DNA of 64,000 nucleotides from Rhizobium indicum (GCF_005862305.2 NZ_CP054021.1:2808501-2872500), one strand, 5' to 3'; shown: positions 1 to 9,867, counted from the stretch's first letter. Program-made: numbers and translations. Notes: generated by a model from the letters alone, not told the origin.

Positions 1-692
1 CTGAAGATTGCTCTGGCGCTGCCCGTTTCCACCACGCTGCCGGCTTCCAGGAAAACCACGTCATTGGCGATCTTCGAGGCGAGCCGGAGATCGTGGGTCG
101 CCATCACCATCGTCGTGCCTTCGCTGGCAAGCTTGCCCAGCACATCGACCACTTCGGCCGAAAGCTCGGGATCGAGGGCGGATGTCGGCTCGTCGCACAG
201 AAGCACGCGCGGCGACGGCGCCAGCGCGCGGGCGATCGCGACGCGCTGCTGCTGGCCGCCCGACAATGTCGAAGGCCAGGCATCGGCCTTGTGGGTCATG
301 CCGACCTTGGTCAGCAATTCCATCGCACGCTCGCGAGCTTTTTCTTTCGGCCATCTCAGCACCGTCACCAGGCCTTCCATGACATTCTCGATCGCGGTCT
401 GATGCGGGAAGAGCTGGAAATTCTGGAAGACCATGCCGGTCTGGCGGCGGATCTTCTGGATCGCCGGCCAGCTCGTTCGTTTGCCCGGTGCAAAGGCCAG
501 CTTCTCCTCTCCGAGGCGGATGGAGCCGGCGGTCGGAATTTCGAGCAGGTTGATGCAGCGCAGCAGTGTACTCTTGCCGCCGCCGGAAGGCCCGACCAGC
601 GCGGTGACACTGCCTTCGGGGATACGGATACTGATATCCTTGAGGATGACGGCGTCGCCGAAGCGCTTTTCGATGTTGGAAAGCTCGATCAT
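1..692 (-). CDS. Amino acid ABC transporter ATP-binding protein (3' end cut by window edge)
   Basis: ATPase of a polar amino acid uptake ABC transporter, acting on the cytoplasmic face with the permease just upstream. Reading the minus strand from the ATG at 692 gives MIELSNIEKRFGDAV, a Walker A (GPSGGGKST near residue 35), the signature LSGGQQQR, Walker B (VLLCDEP) and the H-loop MATHDL. About 230 codons are present and the frame is still open at base 1, so only the last few residues (usual length 240-260) are missing. The start overlaps the permease stop by four bases (ATGA, 689-692), which indicates translational coupling. Family assignment is secure; cystine-type specificity is inferred from the neighbours. 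Confidence 0.93.
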   Translation of the reverse strand, partial: MIELSNIEKRFGDAVILKDISIRIPEGSVTALVGPSGGGKSTLLRCINLLEIPTAGSIRLGEEKLAFAPGKRTSWPAIQKIRRQTGMVFQNFQLFPHQTAIENVMEGLVTVLRWPKEKARERAMELLTKVGMTHKADAWPSTLSGGQQQRVAIARALAPSPRVLLCDEPTSALDPELSAEVVDVLGKLASEGTTMVMATHDLRLASKIANDVVFLEAGSVVETGSARAIF

Positions 693-1369
693 GCATTTGC
701 CTCCAGCATGCCGCCATAACGCGCGAAGCGGCGTTCCAGCCGCACCTGCAGCTGCGAGAGGACGGAGCTCAGGACGAGATAGACCAGCGCCGCCTCGATA
801 TAGAGGATCAGCGGCTCATAGGTGGTGGCGACGATGCGCTGTGCTGCCTGGAAAAGCTCAGGCACGGTGATGGCCGCAGCAAGCGAGGTGTCTTTGACCA
901 GCGAGATGAAAGTGTTCGACAAAGGCGGCACGGCGACGCGAGCCGCCTGCGGCAGGATGGTGCGGCTCATCGCCTGGCGCCAGCTCATGCCGATCGAATA
1001 GGCGGCTTCCCACTGGCCCTTCGGCACCGAGGAAATGACGGCGCGGATGATCTCGGAGCTATAGGCGCCGATATTCAGCGTGAAGCCGATGAGGGCGGCC
1101 GGAAAGGCATCGAGCAGGATGCCGAGGCTCGGCAGGCCGTAGAAGATGACGAAGAGCTGTACGAGTAGCGGCGTGCCGCGGATGACCCAGACATAGAAGC
1201 GCGCGACGGCCGAAAGCGGCATCGGCCCGAAGAGCCGGGCGATCGCGGTGGCGAGCCCAAGCGCCAGGCCGAAGACGAAGGATAGCAGGGTCAGCGGAAT
1301 GGTGAAGATCAGCCCCGCCCAGAGGAGCGAGGGGAGTGATTCCGCCATCAGTTGGAGCCAGTGCGCCAA
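689..1369 (-). CDS. Amino acid (cystine-type) ABC transporter permease
   Basis: Inner-membrane permease of the same importer, 226 residues, HisM/GlnP type. The protein begins LAHWLQLMAESLPSLLWAGL and carries five or so hydrophobic segments. An EAA-loop-like stretch follows around GMSWRQAMSRTILPQAARVA. I chose the TTG at 1369, preceded by GAGGGAA at good spacing, because the longer frame back to 1435 reads into an intergenic repeat and adds residues unlike this family. The gene is coupled to the downstream ATPase by a 4-bp overlap. It is separated from the binding-protein gene by 214 bp that hold an inverted repeat pair. Confidence 0.9.
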   Translation of the reverse strand: MAHWLQLMAESLPSLLWAGLIFTIPLTLLSFVFGLALGLATAIARLFGPMPLSAVARFYVWVIRGTPLLVQLFVIFYGLPSLGILLDAFPAALIGFTLNIGAYSSEIIRAVISSVPKGQWEAAYSIGMSWRQAMSRTILPQAARVAVPPLSNTFISLVKDTSLAAAITVPELFQAAQRIVATTYEPLILYIEAALVYLVLSSVLSQLQVRLERRFARYGGMLEANA

Positions 1370-1410
1370 GGGAGTTCCCTCTCGTCGGTTGGGTCGCGAT
1401 ATCTCGAAAT

Positions 1411-1566
1411 ACCCCTCCCCAACCCCTCCCCACAAGAGGGAGGGACTTATCTAGGTGCCGCCTCGCGAGAAATAGCGACCGAGCGGCAGGCCGAAACGTT
1501 TATTTGGAGATGAGGCGGCCCGCCGGCGAAGCCCCTCCCCCTTGTGGGGAGGAGTTGGGGAGGGGA
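1411..1566. repeat. 35-bp inverted repeat pair between binding-protein and permease genes
   Basis: Two C/G-rich arms (1411-1445 and 1532-1566) are near-perfect inverted copies of one another. Each contains CTCCCCAAC(C/T)CCTCCCC followed by ACAAG, and they differ at only a few positions. They sit about 86 bp apart inside the amino acid transporter operon. Elements of this look are common between rhizobial genes; naming a family is inference. They could form a stem in the mRNA and lower permease/ATPase expression relative to the binding protein. Confidence 0.75.
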
Positions 1567-1583
1567 CTTTTCTTCAGTTTAAC

Positions 1584-2357
1584 TTACTTGGAAACGTCCT
1601 GGCCGAAATACTTGTCGGCGATCTTCTTGTAGGTGCCGTCGGCCTTGATGTCGGCAAGCGCCTTGTTGATTTCGGCGAGAAGCTCCGGCTCGTTCTTGCG
1701 GATGATGATGCCGGAGTAATCGGCATTTTCCTGCTCGGCGACGATCTTCACCGGTGCGTCCGGCTTGTGCTTCTTGAAATCGAGGAAGGAGAGGCTGTCG
1801 TTGATCGTGGCGTCGGCGCGCTTGGTCAACACCAGCTGGATCGACTGATCGAAACCGTCGGTGCCGACGAGCTCGGCGCCGGCTTCGGTTGCGAGCTTGC
1901 CGAAGTTGCTGGTCAGCGACTGGGCGGACTTCTTGCCCTTCAGGTCGGCGAAAGACTTGATGCTGTCGTCGCCGTCGCGGGCGATCAATACGGCCTTGGA
2001 GGCGATATAGGGCTCGGAGAAATCGTATTTCTGCTTGCGGGTTTCGGTGATGCCGACCTGGTTGATGACGGTGTCGTAGCGCTTGGCATCGAGGCCGGCG
2101 ATCAGGCCATCCCACTTGCCTTCGACGAACTCGGCTTTGACGCCGAGCTTGGCGGCGATCGCTTCGCCGATCTCGACGTCGAAGCCGACGAGCTTGCCGC
2201 TTTCGTCATGATAGGTGAAGGGCGCATAGGTGCCTTCGGTGCCGATCTTGAAGACGCCGGCCGATTTGATGGCGGCGAGGTTTTCACCGGCATGGGCAGG
2301 CAGGAGGGCCGCGGCCTGAATGAGGGCAGCGGCGGCGACGGTTTTCAACCAGTTCAT
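1584..2357 (-). CDS. Amino acid ABC transporter periplasmic substrate-binding protein
   Basis: Periplasmic solute-binding protein (family 3, SBP_bac_3) feeding the permease/ATPase encoded downstream, 257 residues. It has a Sec signal peptide (MNWLKTVAAAALIQ...PAHA, cleavage near residue 22). The core shows KIGTEGTYAPFTYHD, FDVEIGEAIA and YDTVINQVGITETR, as in cystine/polar amino acid binders. I chose the ATG at 2357; another ATG four codons upstream (2369) sits too close to the AAGGA Shine-Dalgarno. It is the first gene of the three-gene minus-strand operon. Cystine as substrate is a similarity guess. Confidence 0.9.
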   Translation of the reverse strand: MNWLKTVAAAALIQAAALLPAHAGENLAAIKSAGVFKIGTEGTYAPFTYHDESGKLVGFDVEIGEAIAAKLGVKAEFVEGKWDGLIAGLDAKRYDTVINQVGITETRKQKYDFSEPYIASKAVLIARDGDDSIKSFADLKGKKSAQSLTSNFGKLATEAGAELVGTDGFDQSIQLVLTKRADATINDSLSFLDFKKHKPDAPVKIVAEQENADYSGIIIRKNEPELLAEINKALADIKADGTYKKIADKYFGQDVSK

Positions 2358-2509
2358 TGTTTCATCCATCCTTGGGAGGTTGTTATCGGATGGGGATAGT
2401 TGGCAGAAAATTATGGCGCCGGAAGCGTAGAAAACTGCGAATAAAAGCAGCAACTGCAAATATTTTTCTCAAACGGCCGCTCGAACCATGAATCCCGCAG
2501 AAACAGGCA

Positions 2510-3379
2510 TCAGGCGGTGATGCGGCGGCGCAGTTTTTCGCTGACGATGATGATCAATCCGGCGCCGAGGATCATCGCCGCGCCGACGACCACATTGTGC
2601 GTGGGGATATCGGCCCAGATTAGATAACCCAAGAGGAAGGCCCAGATGAGAGAGCTATATTCGAATGGCGCAAGCACGGAGACGGGCGCCTGACGCATGC
2701 CTTCGAAAAGGGCGAACTGCGCGCAGCCGGCAACGATGCCGGTGGCGATGAGGAGCGCGAGCTGCGTCATATCGGGGGTCTGCCATGTCCAGATCACGGC
2801 AACGCCGGTCATGGCAAGGAAAAAGACGTTGGAAACGGTGAGCTGGATAATCGTCTTCTCATGCAGCGAGGTCTTGCGCAGCAGCACCATGGCAGAGGCC
2901 CAGAGCACGGCCGCCTGCAGCGCCAGGTAGACCGGCCAGGAGATGGTGAGGCCGATCGGATTGCAGGCAATGAGGACGCCGACGAAGCCGACGCCAACGG
3001 CCAGCCAGCGCGCCGGCGTGACCTTCTCCTTCAGGATGAACCAGGCAAGCAAGGTGCCGACGACAGGTGCGGCGTAATAAAGCGTGGTCACTTCGGCAAG
3101 CTGCAGGTGGCTTGCGGCGGAATAATAGGAAAGCCAGGCGCAGAGCAGAAGCACACTGCGCGCAATCATCGGCTTGATGATCGGCGACCTCAGCGTCTGT
3201 TGGACGAGCTTGCCGCGGCCATAAGCGAGACAACCGACGAGGATCGTGAGGCTGCGGAAAAACAGGATCTGCCAGACCGGAATGCTAACCGTCAGGATTT
3301 TGATGATCGCATCATGGAAGGTGAACGCCATATAGGCGAGGGTCGTGAGCAGGATGCCCAGGCTGACGGAGTTTTTCAC
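2510..3379 (-). CDS. DMT superfamily (EamA) transporter
   Basis: Inner-membrane carrier of the drug/metabolite transporter superfamily, 289 residues with about ten hydrophobic helices in two EamA repeats. The second half starts near PIGLTISWPVYLALQAAVLW. A typical EamA stretch, TTLYYAAPVVGTLLAWFILKE, closes the first repeat. The start is a GTG at 3379 with only a weak ribosome-binding site, so the start is less certain than the gene. It stands alone, divergent from the DeoR gene. Substrate is unknown; relatives move amino acids, purines or metabolite overflow. Confidence 0.85.
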   Translation of the reverse strand: MKNSVSLGILLTTLAYMAFTFHDAIIKILTVSIPVWQILFFRSLTILVGCLAYGRGKLVQQTLRSPIIKPMIARSVLLLCAWLSYYSAASHLQLAEVTTLYYAAPVVGTLLAWFILKEKVTPARWLAVGVGFVGVLIACNPIGLTISWPVYLALQAAVLWASAMVLLRKTSLHEKTIIQLTVSNVFFLAMTGVAVIWTWQTPDMTQLALLIATGIVAGCAQFALFEGMRQAPVSVLAPFEYSSLIWAFLLGYLIWADIPTHNVVVGAAMILGAGLIIIVSEKLRRRITA

Positions 3380-3591
3380 GGGGAGAACGGACCAGGTGGC
3401 GGATATGCCGGCGGGAATCGGGAACGATCAATCGATATTCCCGCCTCCCGGACCGGTCAATAGGGCATATTCGCTCTGGTGGTGGAGCTTTGTTTCCGAA
3501 CGTCAGAAAACGTGTGACCGTGCATATTGCCTGCACGATCGTAAGCGGTTATGCACGTTTTCGGTTTATGAGGTCTCGATCCGGTAGGAAC

Positions 3592-4368
3592 ATGCAGGAT
3601 TTTTTGTTGCGAGAGCGCCAAGGCGTGATTTCCGAGAGGCTGCGGCTGAACGGCCGCGTGCTGGCGACGGAGTTGGCGCTCGAATTCGGTGTCTCCGAGG
3701 ATACTGTGCGGCGGGATCTGCGGGAGATGGCAGCGGCAGGGCTCTGCGAGCGGGTTTATGGCGGTGCATTGCCGGTCTCGCCGGCGCATGGAAGCCTGAC
3801 GCAACGCATCGGCTTTGCCGCTGACCGGAAACAGGCGCTGGCGCGCGCAGCGGCAAAGCAGATTGCCGCCGGTTCGACCGTGTTCTTCGACGCCGGCAGC
3901 ACCAATCTGGCGATTGCCAATGCGTTGCCGGCCGAACTTGTACTGACGGCTGCGACCAATGCGCCGGCGATTGCTGCAGCGCTAATCGACAAGCCTGGCG
4001 TCAACGTCATCCTGATCGGCGGGATGGTCGACCGGCAGACCGGCGGTTCGCTCGGCGCCAAGGCCTTGCGGGATATGGAACAGATTTCGCCTGATCTCTG
4101 CATTCTCGGCGCCTGTGGCGTCGATCTCGAAGCCGGCATCACGGTGTTCGGCTTCGAGGATGCGGAGTTCAAGCGGTTTGCGGCATCCAGGAGCAGAAAA
4201 GTGTTGGTGGCTGCAACCTCGGAGAAATTCGGCACGGCTGCCCCCCATAGCATCCTGCCGGTTGCGCATTGCGAATGCCTGGTCGTCGAGCACGATGCCG
4301 ATCCGGCCATTCTCGCCCGTTACCGCGAGCGCGGATGCAGAACTGTTCTCGCCGAGCAAACGAACTGA
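3592..4368 (+). CDS. DeoR/GlpR family transcriptional regulator
   Basis: DNA-binding repressor-type protein of 258 residues. The N-terminal DeoR winged helix reads RQGVISERLRLNGRV then EFGVSEDTVRRDLREM (about residues 10-55). The C-terminal DeoRC sugar-phosphate sensing domain has the typical FFDAGSTNLAIA and the late DFxE-like FEDAEFKR. The ATG at 3592 has an AGGAAC ribosome-binding site, so the longer frame from 3490 is rejected. It lies 63 bp before the MFS gene on the same strand and probably controls it. Effector unknown, probably a phosphorylated sugar. Confidence 0.88.
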   Translation: MQDFLLRERQGVISERLRLNGRVLATELALEFGVSEDTVRRDLREMAAAGLCERVYGGALPVSPAHGSLTQRIGFAADRKQALARAAAKQIAAGSTVFFDAGSTNLAIANALPAELVLTAATNAPAIAAALIDKPGVNVILIGGMVDRQTGGSLGAKALRDMEQISPDLCILGACGVDLEAGITVFGFEDAEFKRFAASRSRKVLVAATSEKFGTAAPHSILPVAHCECLVVEHDADPAILARYRERGCRTVLAEQTN

Positions 4369-4431
4369 GGCGACGTCATAGAGTTTAGGGAAACCGGGCG
4401 GGTGAAAGCCCGGCAATGAGGAAGACCGGAA

Positions 4432-5622
4432 ATGGATAGTCATGTGAGTGCGCCGGGAGCCCGGAGCGGCTTCATTACCAGAAGCAGGGCGGCGGTTTCC
4501 CTGCTCTTTCTTATGAATGGTTTTGTTGTCGGCTGCTGGGCGCCGAAGATCCCGGATTTTGCCGAGCGTCTGGCGCTGACCAAGTTCGAGCTTGGGCTGA
4601 TGATCCTGGTCTTCGGCGTCGGCTCGCTGGTCATGATGCCGATCGCCGGTGCGCAGATCGCCAAACACGGCTCGCGTGTCGTCGTTCAGGTCCTAGCTGT
4701 CTGTGTGCTGCCGTTGCTGCTGGCATTGACGCTCGCGCCAAACGTGCTCACCGGGGCAATCTCGCTCTTCCTGTTCGGCGGCTTCATCGGCGCAATGGAT
4801 GTGGCGATGAATGCCAATGCAGTGTCGGTCGAGAAATCCATGCGCCGCGCCATCATGTCGTCCTGCCATGCTTTCTGGAGCCTTGGCGGACTGATCGGCT
4901 CAGGTCTCGGTGGCATCGTGATCTCCAAGCTCGGCATTCTCGGCCATGCGCAGCTGGCGACGGTGCTGGCGGCGATCTTCCTTGCCGTCGCCTGGCCGAT
5001 GATCCTTGCGGATCCGCCGCATCCCGACACCAAGAAGGAAAAGACGAAGCTGCCGATGGTGCCGCTGCCGTGGCTGCTCGGATTGATGGCGCTGTTCAGC
5101 ATGGTGCCGGAAGGTGCTGTTCTCGACTGGGGCGCGCTCTATCTTCGGCAGGAAATGGATGCGTCCGTGGCACTTTCCGGTCTTGGTTTCGCAGCCTTTT
5201 CGGCCACCATGGCAATCATGCGCTTTGGCGGCGACCTGGTGCGCGACCGTCTGGGCGGCGTCAAGACGCTGCGGATCTGCACGCTTTTTGCCATTGTCGG
5301 CATGCTGCTTGCTGGCCTGGCGCCCAATGCCGAGCTTGCCATCCTGGGCTTTGCGTTTTGCGGTATCGGCATTTCCAACATGGTGCCGATCGCTTTCTCG
5401 GCGGCGGGCAATATTCCAGGACTCAAGCCCGGCATCGGCATCTCGGTGGTCACGACCATGGGTTATTCCGGCATGCTGGTTGCGCCATCGTTGATCGGCT
5501 TCGTCGCCGAGCATATCGGTTTTGCCGTCGTTTTCATGGCGCTGCCGGTGCTGCTCATCGTCGTTCTGCTGCTCTCCAACCTGGCCCATTATGCCGATGA
5601 GACCTCCGGAGGCGGTCACTGA
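4432..5622 (+). CDS. MFS transporter
   Basis: Major facilitator superfamily membrane protein, 396 residues with about twelve hydrophobic segments. The start of helix 1 reads LLFLMNGFVVGCWAPKIPDF, a pattern seen in YbjJ-like sugar/metabolite MFS proteins. Helix 4 contains GFIGAMDVAMNANAVSVE. GAGGAAG lies 10 bp before the ATG. It follows the DeoR regulator with a 63-bp gap, so a regulator-transporter pair is likely. Export or uptake cannot be decided from sequence. Confidence 0.85.
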   Translation: MDSHVSAPGARSGFITRSRAAVSLLFLMNGFVVGCWAPKIPDFAERLALTKFELGLMILVFGVGSLVMMPIAGAQIAKHGSRVVVQVLAVCVLPLLLALTLAPNVLTGAISLFLFGGFIGAMDVAMNANAVSVEKSMRRAIMSSCHAFWSLGGLIGSGLGGIVISKLGILGHAQLATVLAAIFLAVAWPMILADPPHPDTKKEKTKLPMVPLPWLLGLMALFSMVPEGAVLDWGALYLRQEMDASVALSGLGFAAFSATMAIMRFGGDLVRDRLGGVKTLRICTLFAIVGMLLAGLAPNAELAILGFAFCGIGISNMVPIAFSAAGNIPGLKPGIGISVVTTMGYSGMLVAPSLIGFVAEHIGFAVVFMALPVLLIVVLLLSNLAHYADETSGGGH

Positions 5623-5719
5623 GCCGCCTCCCAACAAAAGTGATATCAGGGGCGGTTGACAAGCAGCCGGCCTTGATCCACCTGAAAAGCACTGTTTTTT
5701 AGGGGTGCAAGAACTCTCC

Positions 5720-6970
5720 ATGTCTTCAGCCGCCGATTTTGATCCGAAACCGCGCCGTGCTTCCGTTGCCGTCGATGTCGGCGGTGTCATCGTCGGCGGC
5801 GGGGCGCCGGTCGTCGTGCAGTCCATGACGAACACCGATACGGCCGATATCGATTCCACCGTCGCGCAGGTCGCCGCTCTCCACCGGGCGGGTTCGGAAC
5901 TGGTGCGCATCACCGTCGACCGCGACGAGAGTGCGGCCGCCGTGCCGAGGATCCGCGATCGGCTGCTGCGCCTCGGCATGGACGTGCCCTTGATCGGCGA
6001 CTTCCATTACATCGGCCATAAGCTGCTCGCCGATCATCCGGATTGTGCCGAAGCGCTGGCGAAATACCGCATCAACCCCGGCAATGTCGGCTTCAAGGAC
6101 AAGAAGGACAAACAGTTCGCCGAGATCATCGAGATGGCGATCCGCTATGACAAGCCGGTGCGCATCGGCGTCAACTGGGGCTCGCTCGATCAGGATCTGC
6201 TGACGGCGCTGATGGACCGGAACGCCGAAGCCGGATCGCCGCTTTCGGCCCGCCAGGTGACGCGCGAGGCGATTGTGCAATCGGCGCTGCTGTCGGCTGC
6301 CCTTGCCGAAGAAATCGGCCTGCCGCGCAACCGCATCATCCTGTCGGCCAAGGTCAGCCAGGTTCAGGACCTGATCGCCGTCAATTCCATGCTCGCCGAA
6401 CGCTCCAATCATGCGCTGCATCTCGGCCTGACTGAAGCCGGCATGGGCACCAAGGGCATCGTCGCCTCGTCGGCGGCGATGGGCTTCGTGCTGCAGCACG
6501 GCATCGGCGATACGATCCGCGTGTCGCTGACGCCCGAGCCGAACGGCGACCGCACGCGCGAAGTCCAGGTGGCGCAGGAAATCCTGCAGGTCATGGGCTT
6601 CCGCCAGTTCATACCCGTCGTTGCGGCCTGTCCGGGCTGTGGACGGACGACGTCGACGGTGTTCCAGGAGCTTGCCCAGAACATCCAGAACGACATCCGC
6701 AAAAACATGCCGGTCTGGCGCGAGAAATATCCTGGGGTCGAGGCGCTGAACGTCGCCGTCATGGGCTGCATCGTCAACGGGCCGGGCGAAAGCAAACATG
6801 CCGATATCGGCATTTCGCTTCCGGGCACCGGTGAAACGCCGGCCGCCCCCGTCTTCATCGACGGCCGGAAGGCGCTGACATTGCGCGGTGCCAATATCGC
6901 CGCCGATTTCGAGGCGCTTGTCGTCGACTATATCGAGAAGCGTTTCGGCCAGCGGACGGCGGCGGAATGA
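5720..6970 (+). CDS. ispG: 4-hydroxy-3-methylbut-2-en-1-yl diphosphate synthase (flavodoxin)
   Basis: IspG (GcpE) converts methylerythritol cyclodiphosphate to HMBPP, the penultimate step of the MEP isoprenoid pathway, using a [4Fe-4S] cluster. The 416-residue protein shows the N-terminal TIM-barrel signature [14 protein letters not shown] and [10 protein letters not shown]. The C-terminal cluster ligands are CPGCGRTT and GCIVNGPGE. The usual rhizobial start MSSAADF (ATG 5720) is chosen over a GTG five codons upstream. The downstream product IPP/DMAPP feeds IspA encoded at 8058-8972. The next gene, hisC, follows after 16 bp. Confidence 0.97.
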   Translation: MSSAADFDPKPRRASVAVDVGGVIVGGGAPVVVQSMTNTDTADIDSTVAQVAALHRAGSELVRITVDRDESAAAVPRIRDRLLRLGMDVPLIGDFHYIGHKLLADHPDCAEALAKYRINPGNVGFKDKKDKQFAEIIEMAIRYDKPVRIGVNWGSLDQDLLTALMDRNAEAGSPLSARQVTREAIVQSALLSAALAEEIGLPRNRIILSAKVSQVQDLIAVNSMLAERSNHALHLGLTEAGMGTKGIVASSAAMGFVLQHGIGDTIRVSLTPEPNGDRTREVQVAQEILQVMGFRQFIPVVAACPGCGRTTSTVFQELAQNIQNDIRKNMPVWREKYPGVEALNVAVMGCIVNGPGESKHADIGISLPGTGETPAAPVFIDGRKALTLRGANIAADFEALVVDYIEKRFGQRTAAE

Positions 6971-6986
6971 ACGCCCGCAACTTCGG

Positions 6987-8048
6987 ATGAGCCAGTACTG
7001 GTCGCCCATCGTCAGCAAGCTTCGGCCCTATGTCGCGGGCGAGCAGCCCCGTATCGCGAACATGCTCAAGCTCAATACCAACGAAAATCCTTATGGGCCG
7101 TCTCCGAAGGCGCTCGAGGCGATCCGGGACGCGGCGGACGATCGTCTGCGGCTCTATCCCGATCCCACTGCCACGGAATTGCGCGAGACGATCGCGGCTC
7201 GTTTCGGCCTGACGGCTGAGGAAGTATTCGTCGGCAATGGCTCCGACGAGGTTCTCGCGCATGCGTTCCAGGCGCTGCTGAAACACGAGCGGCCGCTTCT
7301 CTACCCCGATGTGACCTACGCCTTCTATTCGACCTATAGCCTGCTATACGGCGTCGAAGCGATCGAGGTGGCTGTTGACGATGGGTTCCGGATCCGGCTG
7401 GAAGATTACGACAGGCCCTGCGGCGCGATCATCATCCCCAATCCGAATGCGCCGACCGGCATCGGCTTGCCACTTGCCAGTATCGAAGCACTTCTTGCCA
7501 CCCATCCGGATGCGGTCGTCGTCATAGACGAGGCCTATATCGATTTCGGCGGCGAGAGCGCCGCCGGGCTCGTTTCAACCTATCCCAACCTACTGGTGAT
7601 CCAGACCCTGTCGAAGTCCCGTTCGCTTGCCGGTCTGCGCATCGGCTTCGCGCTGGGGCAGCGGCCGCTGATCGAGGCGCTGGAGCGGGTCAAGGACAGC
7701 TTCAATTCCTATCCGCTCGATCGTCTGGCGCAGCTTGCGGCGACGGCGGCGATCAAGGACGAGGCGTGGTTCGAGACATGCCGGAGGAACATCATCGCCA
7801 GCCGGGAAATCCTCGTCTCTGAACTCGAAGCTTCGGGTTTCGAGGTCTTGCCGTCGCAGGCGAACTTCGTTTTCGCGAGGCACCAAAGCCGTTCGGGGGC
7901 AGCGCTTCAAGCCGCTTTGCGGGAGCGCGGCATTCTCGTCCGGCATTTCGCCAAACCGCGTATTTCCGACTTCCTGCGGATCAGCATCGGCACGGATGAG
8001 GAGTGTGCCCGTCTCGTTTCCGCTCTCAAGGAGATACTGGCAGCCTGA
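6987..8048 (+). CDS. hisC: Histidinol-phosphate aminotransferase
   Basis: PLP-dependent class I/II aminotransferase converting imidazole acetol-phosphate and glutamate to histidinol phosphate, 353 residues. Visible landmarks are [18 protein letters not shown], the PNPNAPTG loop, [10 protein letters not shown] and the PLP lysine in [12 protein letters not shown]. The ATG at 6987 gives the usual N-terminus [15 protein letters not shown]. An in-frame start at 6888 lies inside ispG and is rejected. It sits 16 bp after ispG in a probable two-gene unit, although it is not near other his genes. Rhizobia often have several HisC paralogues, so a related role (aromatic amino acids) is possible. Confidence 0.9.
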   Translation: MSQYWSPIVSKLRPYVAGEQPRIANMLKLNTNENPYGPSPKALEAIRDAADDRLRLYPDPTATELRETIAARFGLTAEEVFVGNGSDEVLAHAFQALLKHERPLLYPDVTYAFYSTYSLLYGVEAIEVAVDDGFRIRLEDYDRPCGAIIIPNPNAPTGIGLPLASIEALLATHPDAVVVIDEAYIDFGGESAAGLVSTYPNLLVIQTLSKSRSLAGLRIGFALGQRPLIEALERVKDSFNSYPLDRLAQLAATAAIKDEAWFETCRRNIIASREILVSELEASGFEVLPSQANFVFARHQSRSGAALQAALRERGILVRHFAKPRISDFLRISIGTDEECARLVSALKEILAA

Positions 8049-8057
8049 CCTGCCGCT

Positions 8058-8972
8058 TCAGCTCTTCCGGTCGGCGATGAAATGCGCCGCAGCAATGAGG
8101 GTCGAGGCACGGGCGCCATAGGGGGCAAGCAGGGCCTCGGCATCGCGGACATGCTGGTGCAGTTGGGTCTCGGCCCATTCCATGCCGCGCAGGGCCACAA
8201 GCGTTCCCTTGCCGCGGGCCGCATCCTTGCCGGTCGCCTTGCCCATGGTCGCGGTGTCCGAGGTCAGGTCGAGAATGTCGTCGGCAAGCTGGAAGGCAAG
8301 ACCGATCTTTTCGCCGAAGGCGCGCAGGCGGCGGCGATCTTCCGGCGGGCTTGCCGAGATGACGGCGCCGGCTTCACAGGCGAAGCGGATCAGCGCGCCT
8401 GTTTTCATCGCCTGCAGGCGGATGATGCCGGCCTCGTCGGGGGCCTGCTTTTCCGCCGCGAGGTCGAGCGCCTGGCCGCCGGCCATGCCGCCGAGACCGG
8501 CTGCGCGGGCAAGGGCCAGCACCAGCGATGCCTTGCTCGTATCGGGAAGGGTCGTTTCCGGCGAGGCGATAATGTCGAAGGCGTAGGTCAGCAGGCTGTC
8601 GCCGGCGAGGATTGCCGTCGCTTCGTCGAACTTTATGTGTACCGTCGGTTTGCCGCGGCGCAGGTCGTCATCGTCCATGGCAGGCAGGTCGTCATGCACG
8701 AGGGAATAGCAGTGGACGCATTCAAGTGCGGCGCCGACGCGAAGCGCTGCCTCTGCGTCGCCGCCGAGAAGGGCTGCACTTTCGACGACGAGAAACGGAC
8801 GCAGCCGCTTACCGCCGTTCAGCACGGCATAATGCATGGCATCGCGCAGCGTCTCGGGTCTGGCGATTTCATCGGAAAGGGGGCTTGGCGAAAGCAATAG
8901 GTCGAGCAGCGCCTCGATTTCGCTGGCGTTATTCTTCAGCCTCGTCTCGAAAGTGTCCCGGTTCGCGTCCAT
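8058..8972 (-). CDS. ispA: Farnesyl diphosphate synthase / geranyltranstransferase
   Basis: Short-chain trans-polyprenyl synthase condensing DMAPP/IPP to farnesyl diphosphate, 304 residues. The first aspartate-rich motif is DDLPAMDDDD and the second is DDILD, with GGKRLRP at the N-terminal substrate loop. Start MDANRDTF at 8972; an open frame extending to 9809 overlaps mtgA and has no family similarity. The gene converges on hisC (9-bp gap) and diverges from mtgA. Its product supplies undecaprenyl, ubiquinone and hopanoid pathways. Confidence 0.95.
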   Translation of the reverse strand: MDANRDTFETRLKNNASEIEALLDLLLSPSPLSDEIARPETLRDAMHYAVLNGGKRLRPFLVVESAALLGGDAEAALRVGAALECVHCYSLVHDDLPAMDDDDLRRGKPTVHIKFDEATAILAGDSLLTYAFDIIASPETTLPDTSKASLVLALARAAGLGGMAGGQALDLAAEKQAPDEAGIIRLQAMKTGALIRFACEAGAVISASPPEDRRRLRAFGEKIGLAFQLADDILDLTSDTATMGKATGKDAARGKGTLVALRGMEWAETQLHQHVRDAEALLAPYGARASTLIAAAHFIADRKS

Positions 8973-9143
8973 GGGCGCTGTTTGGCATGAGCGCCCACGG
9001 GCTTGCAACGGAATTGTCGATGGCGGCAGCAAGATTCGCCACGCACTCTGGCATAAGCTCTGCACAGGCGTTATGAGAACGACAGGAGCGAAATCGGACT
9101 GGGGACATTGGATATAGCGCCGGAGAGAGAGGACAGCGTCGAC

Positions 9144-9845
9144 ATGCCGGCTCGTCGGCGATGGTTCGGAGACGGGCGTGTGTTGAAACGCATTGTTCTT
9201 GCCGTGCTCGTCTTGCTGATTCTTCCCTATGCGCTGATCTTTTTCTATCTGCTGCCTTTCATTCATCCCGTCTCGACGCTGATGCTGCGCGATCTCGTGC
9301 TGCTGCGGGGTTACGACAGGCAATGGGTGTCGCTTGATAACATTGCCCCGGTTGTGGTGCAGTCGGTGATGATGTCGGAGGACGGGCAATATTGCTTTCA
9401 CGGCGGTGTCGACTGGGCGGAAATGCGCATGCTGGTCGAGGATACGCTGAAAGGTCAGGCGACACGTGGCGGCAGCACCATCCCGATGCAGACGGCGAAA
9501 AACCTCTTCCTCTGGAACGGCCGCTCCTTCGTGCGCAAGGCGCTGGAACTTCCGCTCGCGGTGAGCACGGATTTCGTCCTGTCGAAACGGCGGCTGATGG
9601 AAATCTATCTCAATATCGCCGAATGGGGTCCCGGCATTTACGGTATCGAGGCGGCGGCCCAGCATCATTTCAAGGTGCCGGCCTCGAAGCTGACGCGGCG
9701 CCAGGCATCGCTGCTTGCCGTCTCGCTGCCGAACCCGATCGACCGCAATGCCGGCAAGCCCGGACGAGGTCTTCGCCGGCTCGCCGGCGTAATCGAGAGA
9801 CGCGCACAAGGTTCGGGCGATTACATCAGGTGCATCTATGATTGA
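9144..9845 (+). CDS. mtgA: Monofunctional biosynthetic peptidoglycan transglycosylase
   Basis: Inner-membrane GT51 enzyme polymerising lipid II glycan strands in the periplasm. The protein has a short cytoplasmic N-terminus, one transmembrane helix ([20 protein letters not shown]) and the GT51 domain. The catalytic glutamate lies in [13 protein letters not shown], followed by [16 protein letters not shown] and [19 protein letters not shown] use the ATG at 9144 (233 residues). A TTG at 9108 with GGGGA close upstream would add twelve residues and cannot be excluded. Divergent from ispA. Confidence 0.94.
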   Translation: MPARRRWFGDGRVLKRIVLAVLVLLILPYALIFFYLLPFIHPVSTLMLRDLVLLRGYDRQWVSLDNIAPVVVQSVMMSEDGQYCFHGGVDWAEMRMLVEDTLKGQATRGGSTIPMQTAKNLFLWNGRSFVRKALELPLAVSTDFVLSKRRLMEIYLNIAEWGPGIYGIEAAAQHHFKVPASKLTRRQASLLAVSLPNPIDRNAGKPGRGLRRLAGVIERRAQGSGDYIRCIYD

Positions 9846-9867
9846 GATCAGAACTTATCGTTAGAAC

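Noticed and set aside
61..717. Long minus-strand frame over the amino acid ATPase gene
   Set aside because: It is a shifted frame of the ATPase; the true frame from 692 shows Walker A, signature and Walker B, while this one is Arg/Pro-rich with no motif.
1542..2399. Plus-strand frame of 285 codons
   Set aside because: Antisense to the binding-protein gene, with no family pattern; the minus strand has signal peptide and SBP motifs.
5726..7018. Minus-strand frame of 430 codons opposite ispG
   Set aside because: Shadow of ispG in high-GC DNA; rich in His/Arg/Asp with no recognisable domain.
8973..9809. N-terminal extension of ispA to a 583-codon frame
   Set aside because: It runs antisense through mtgA and the divergent promoter region; family proteins start at MDANRDTF.
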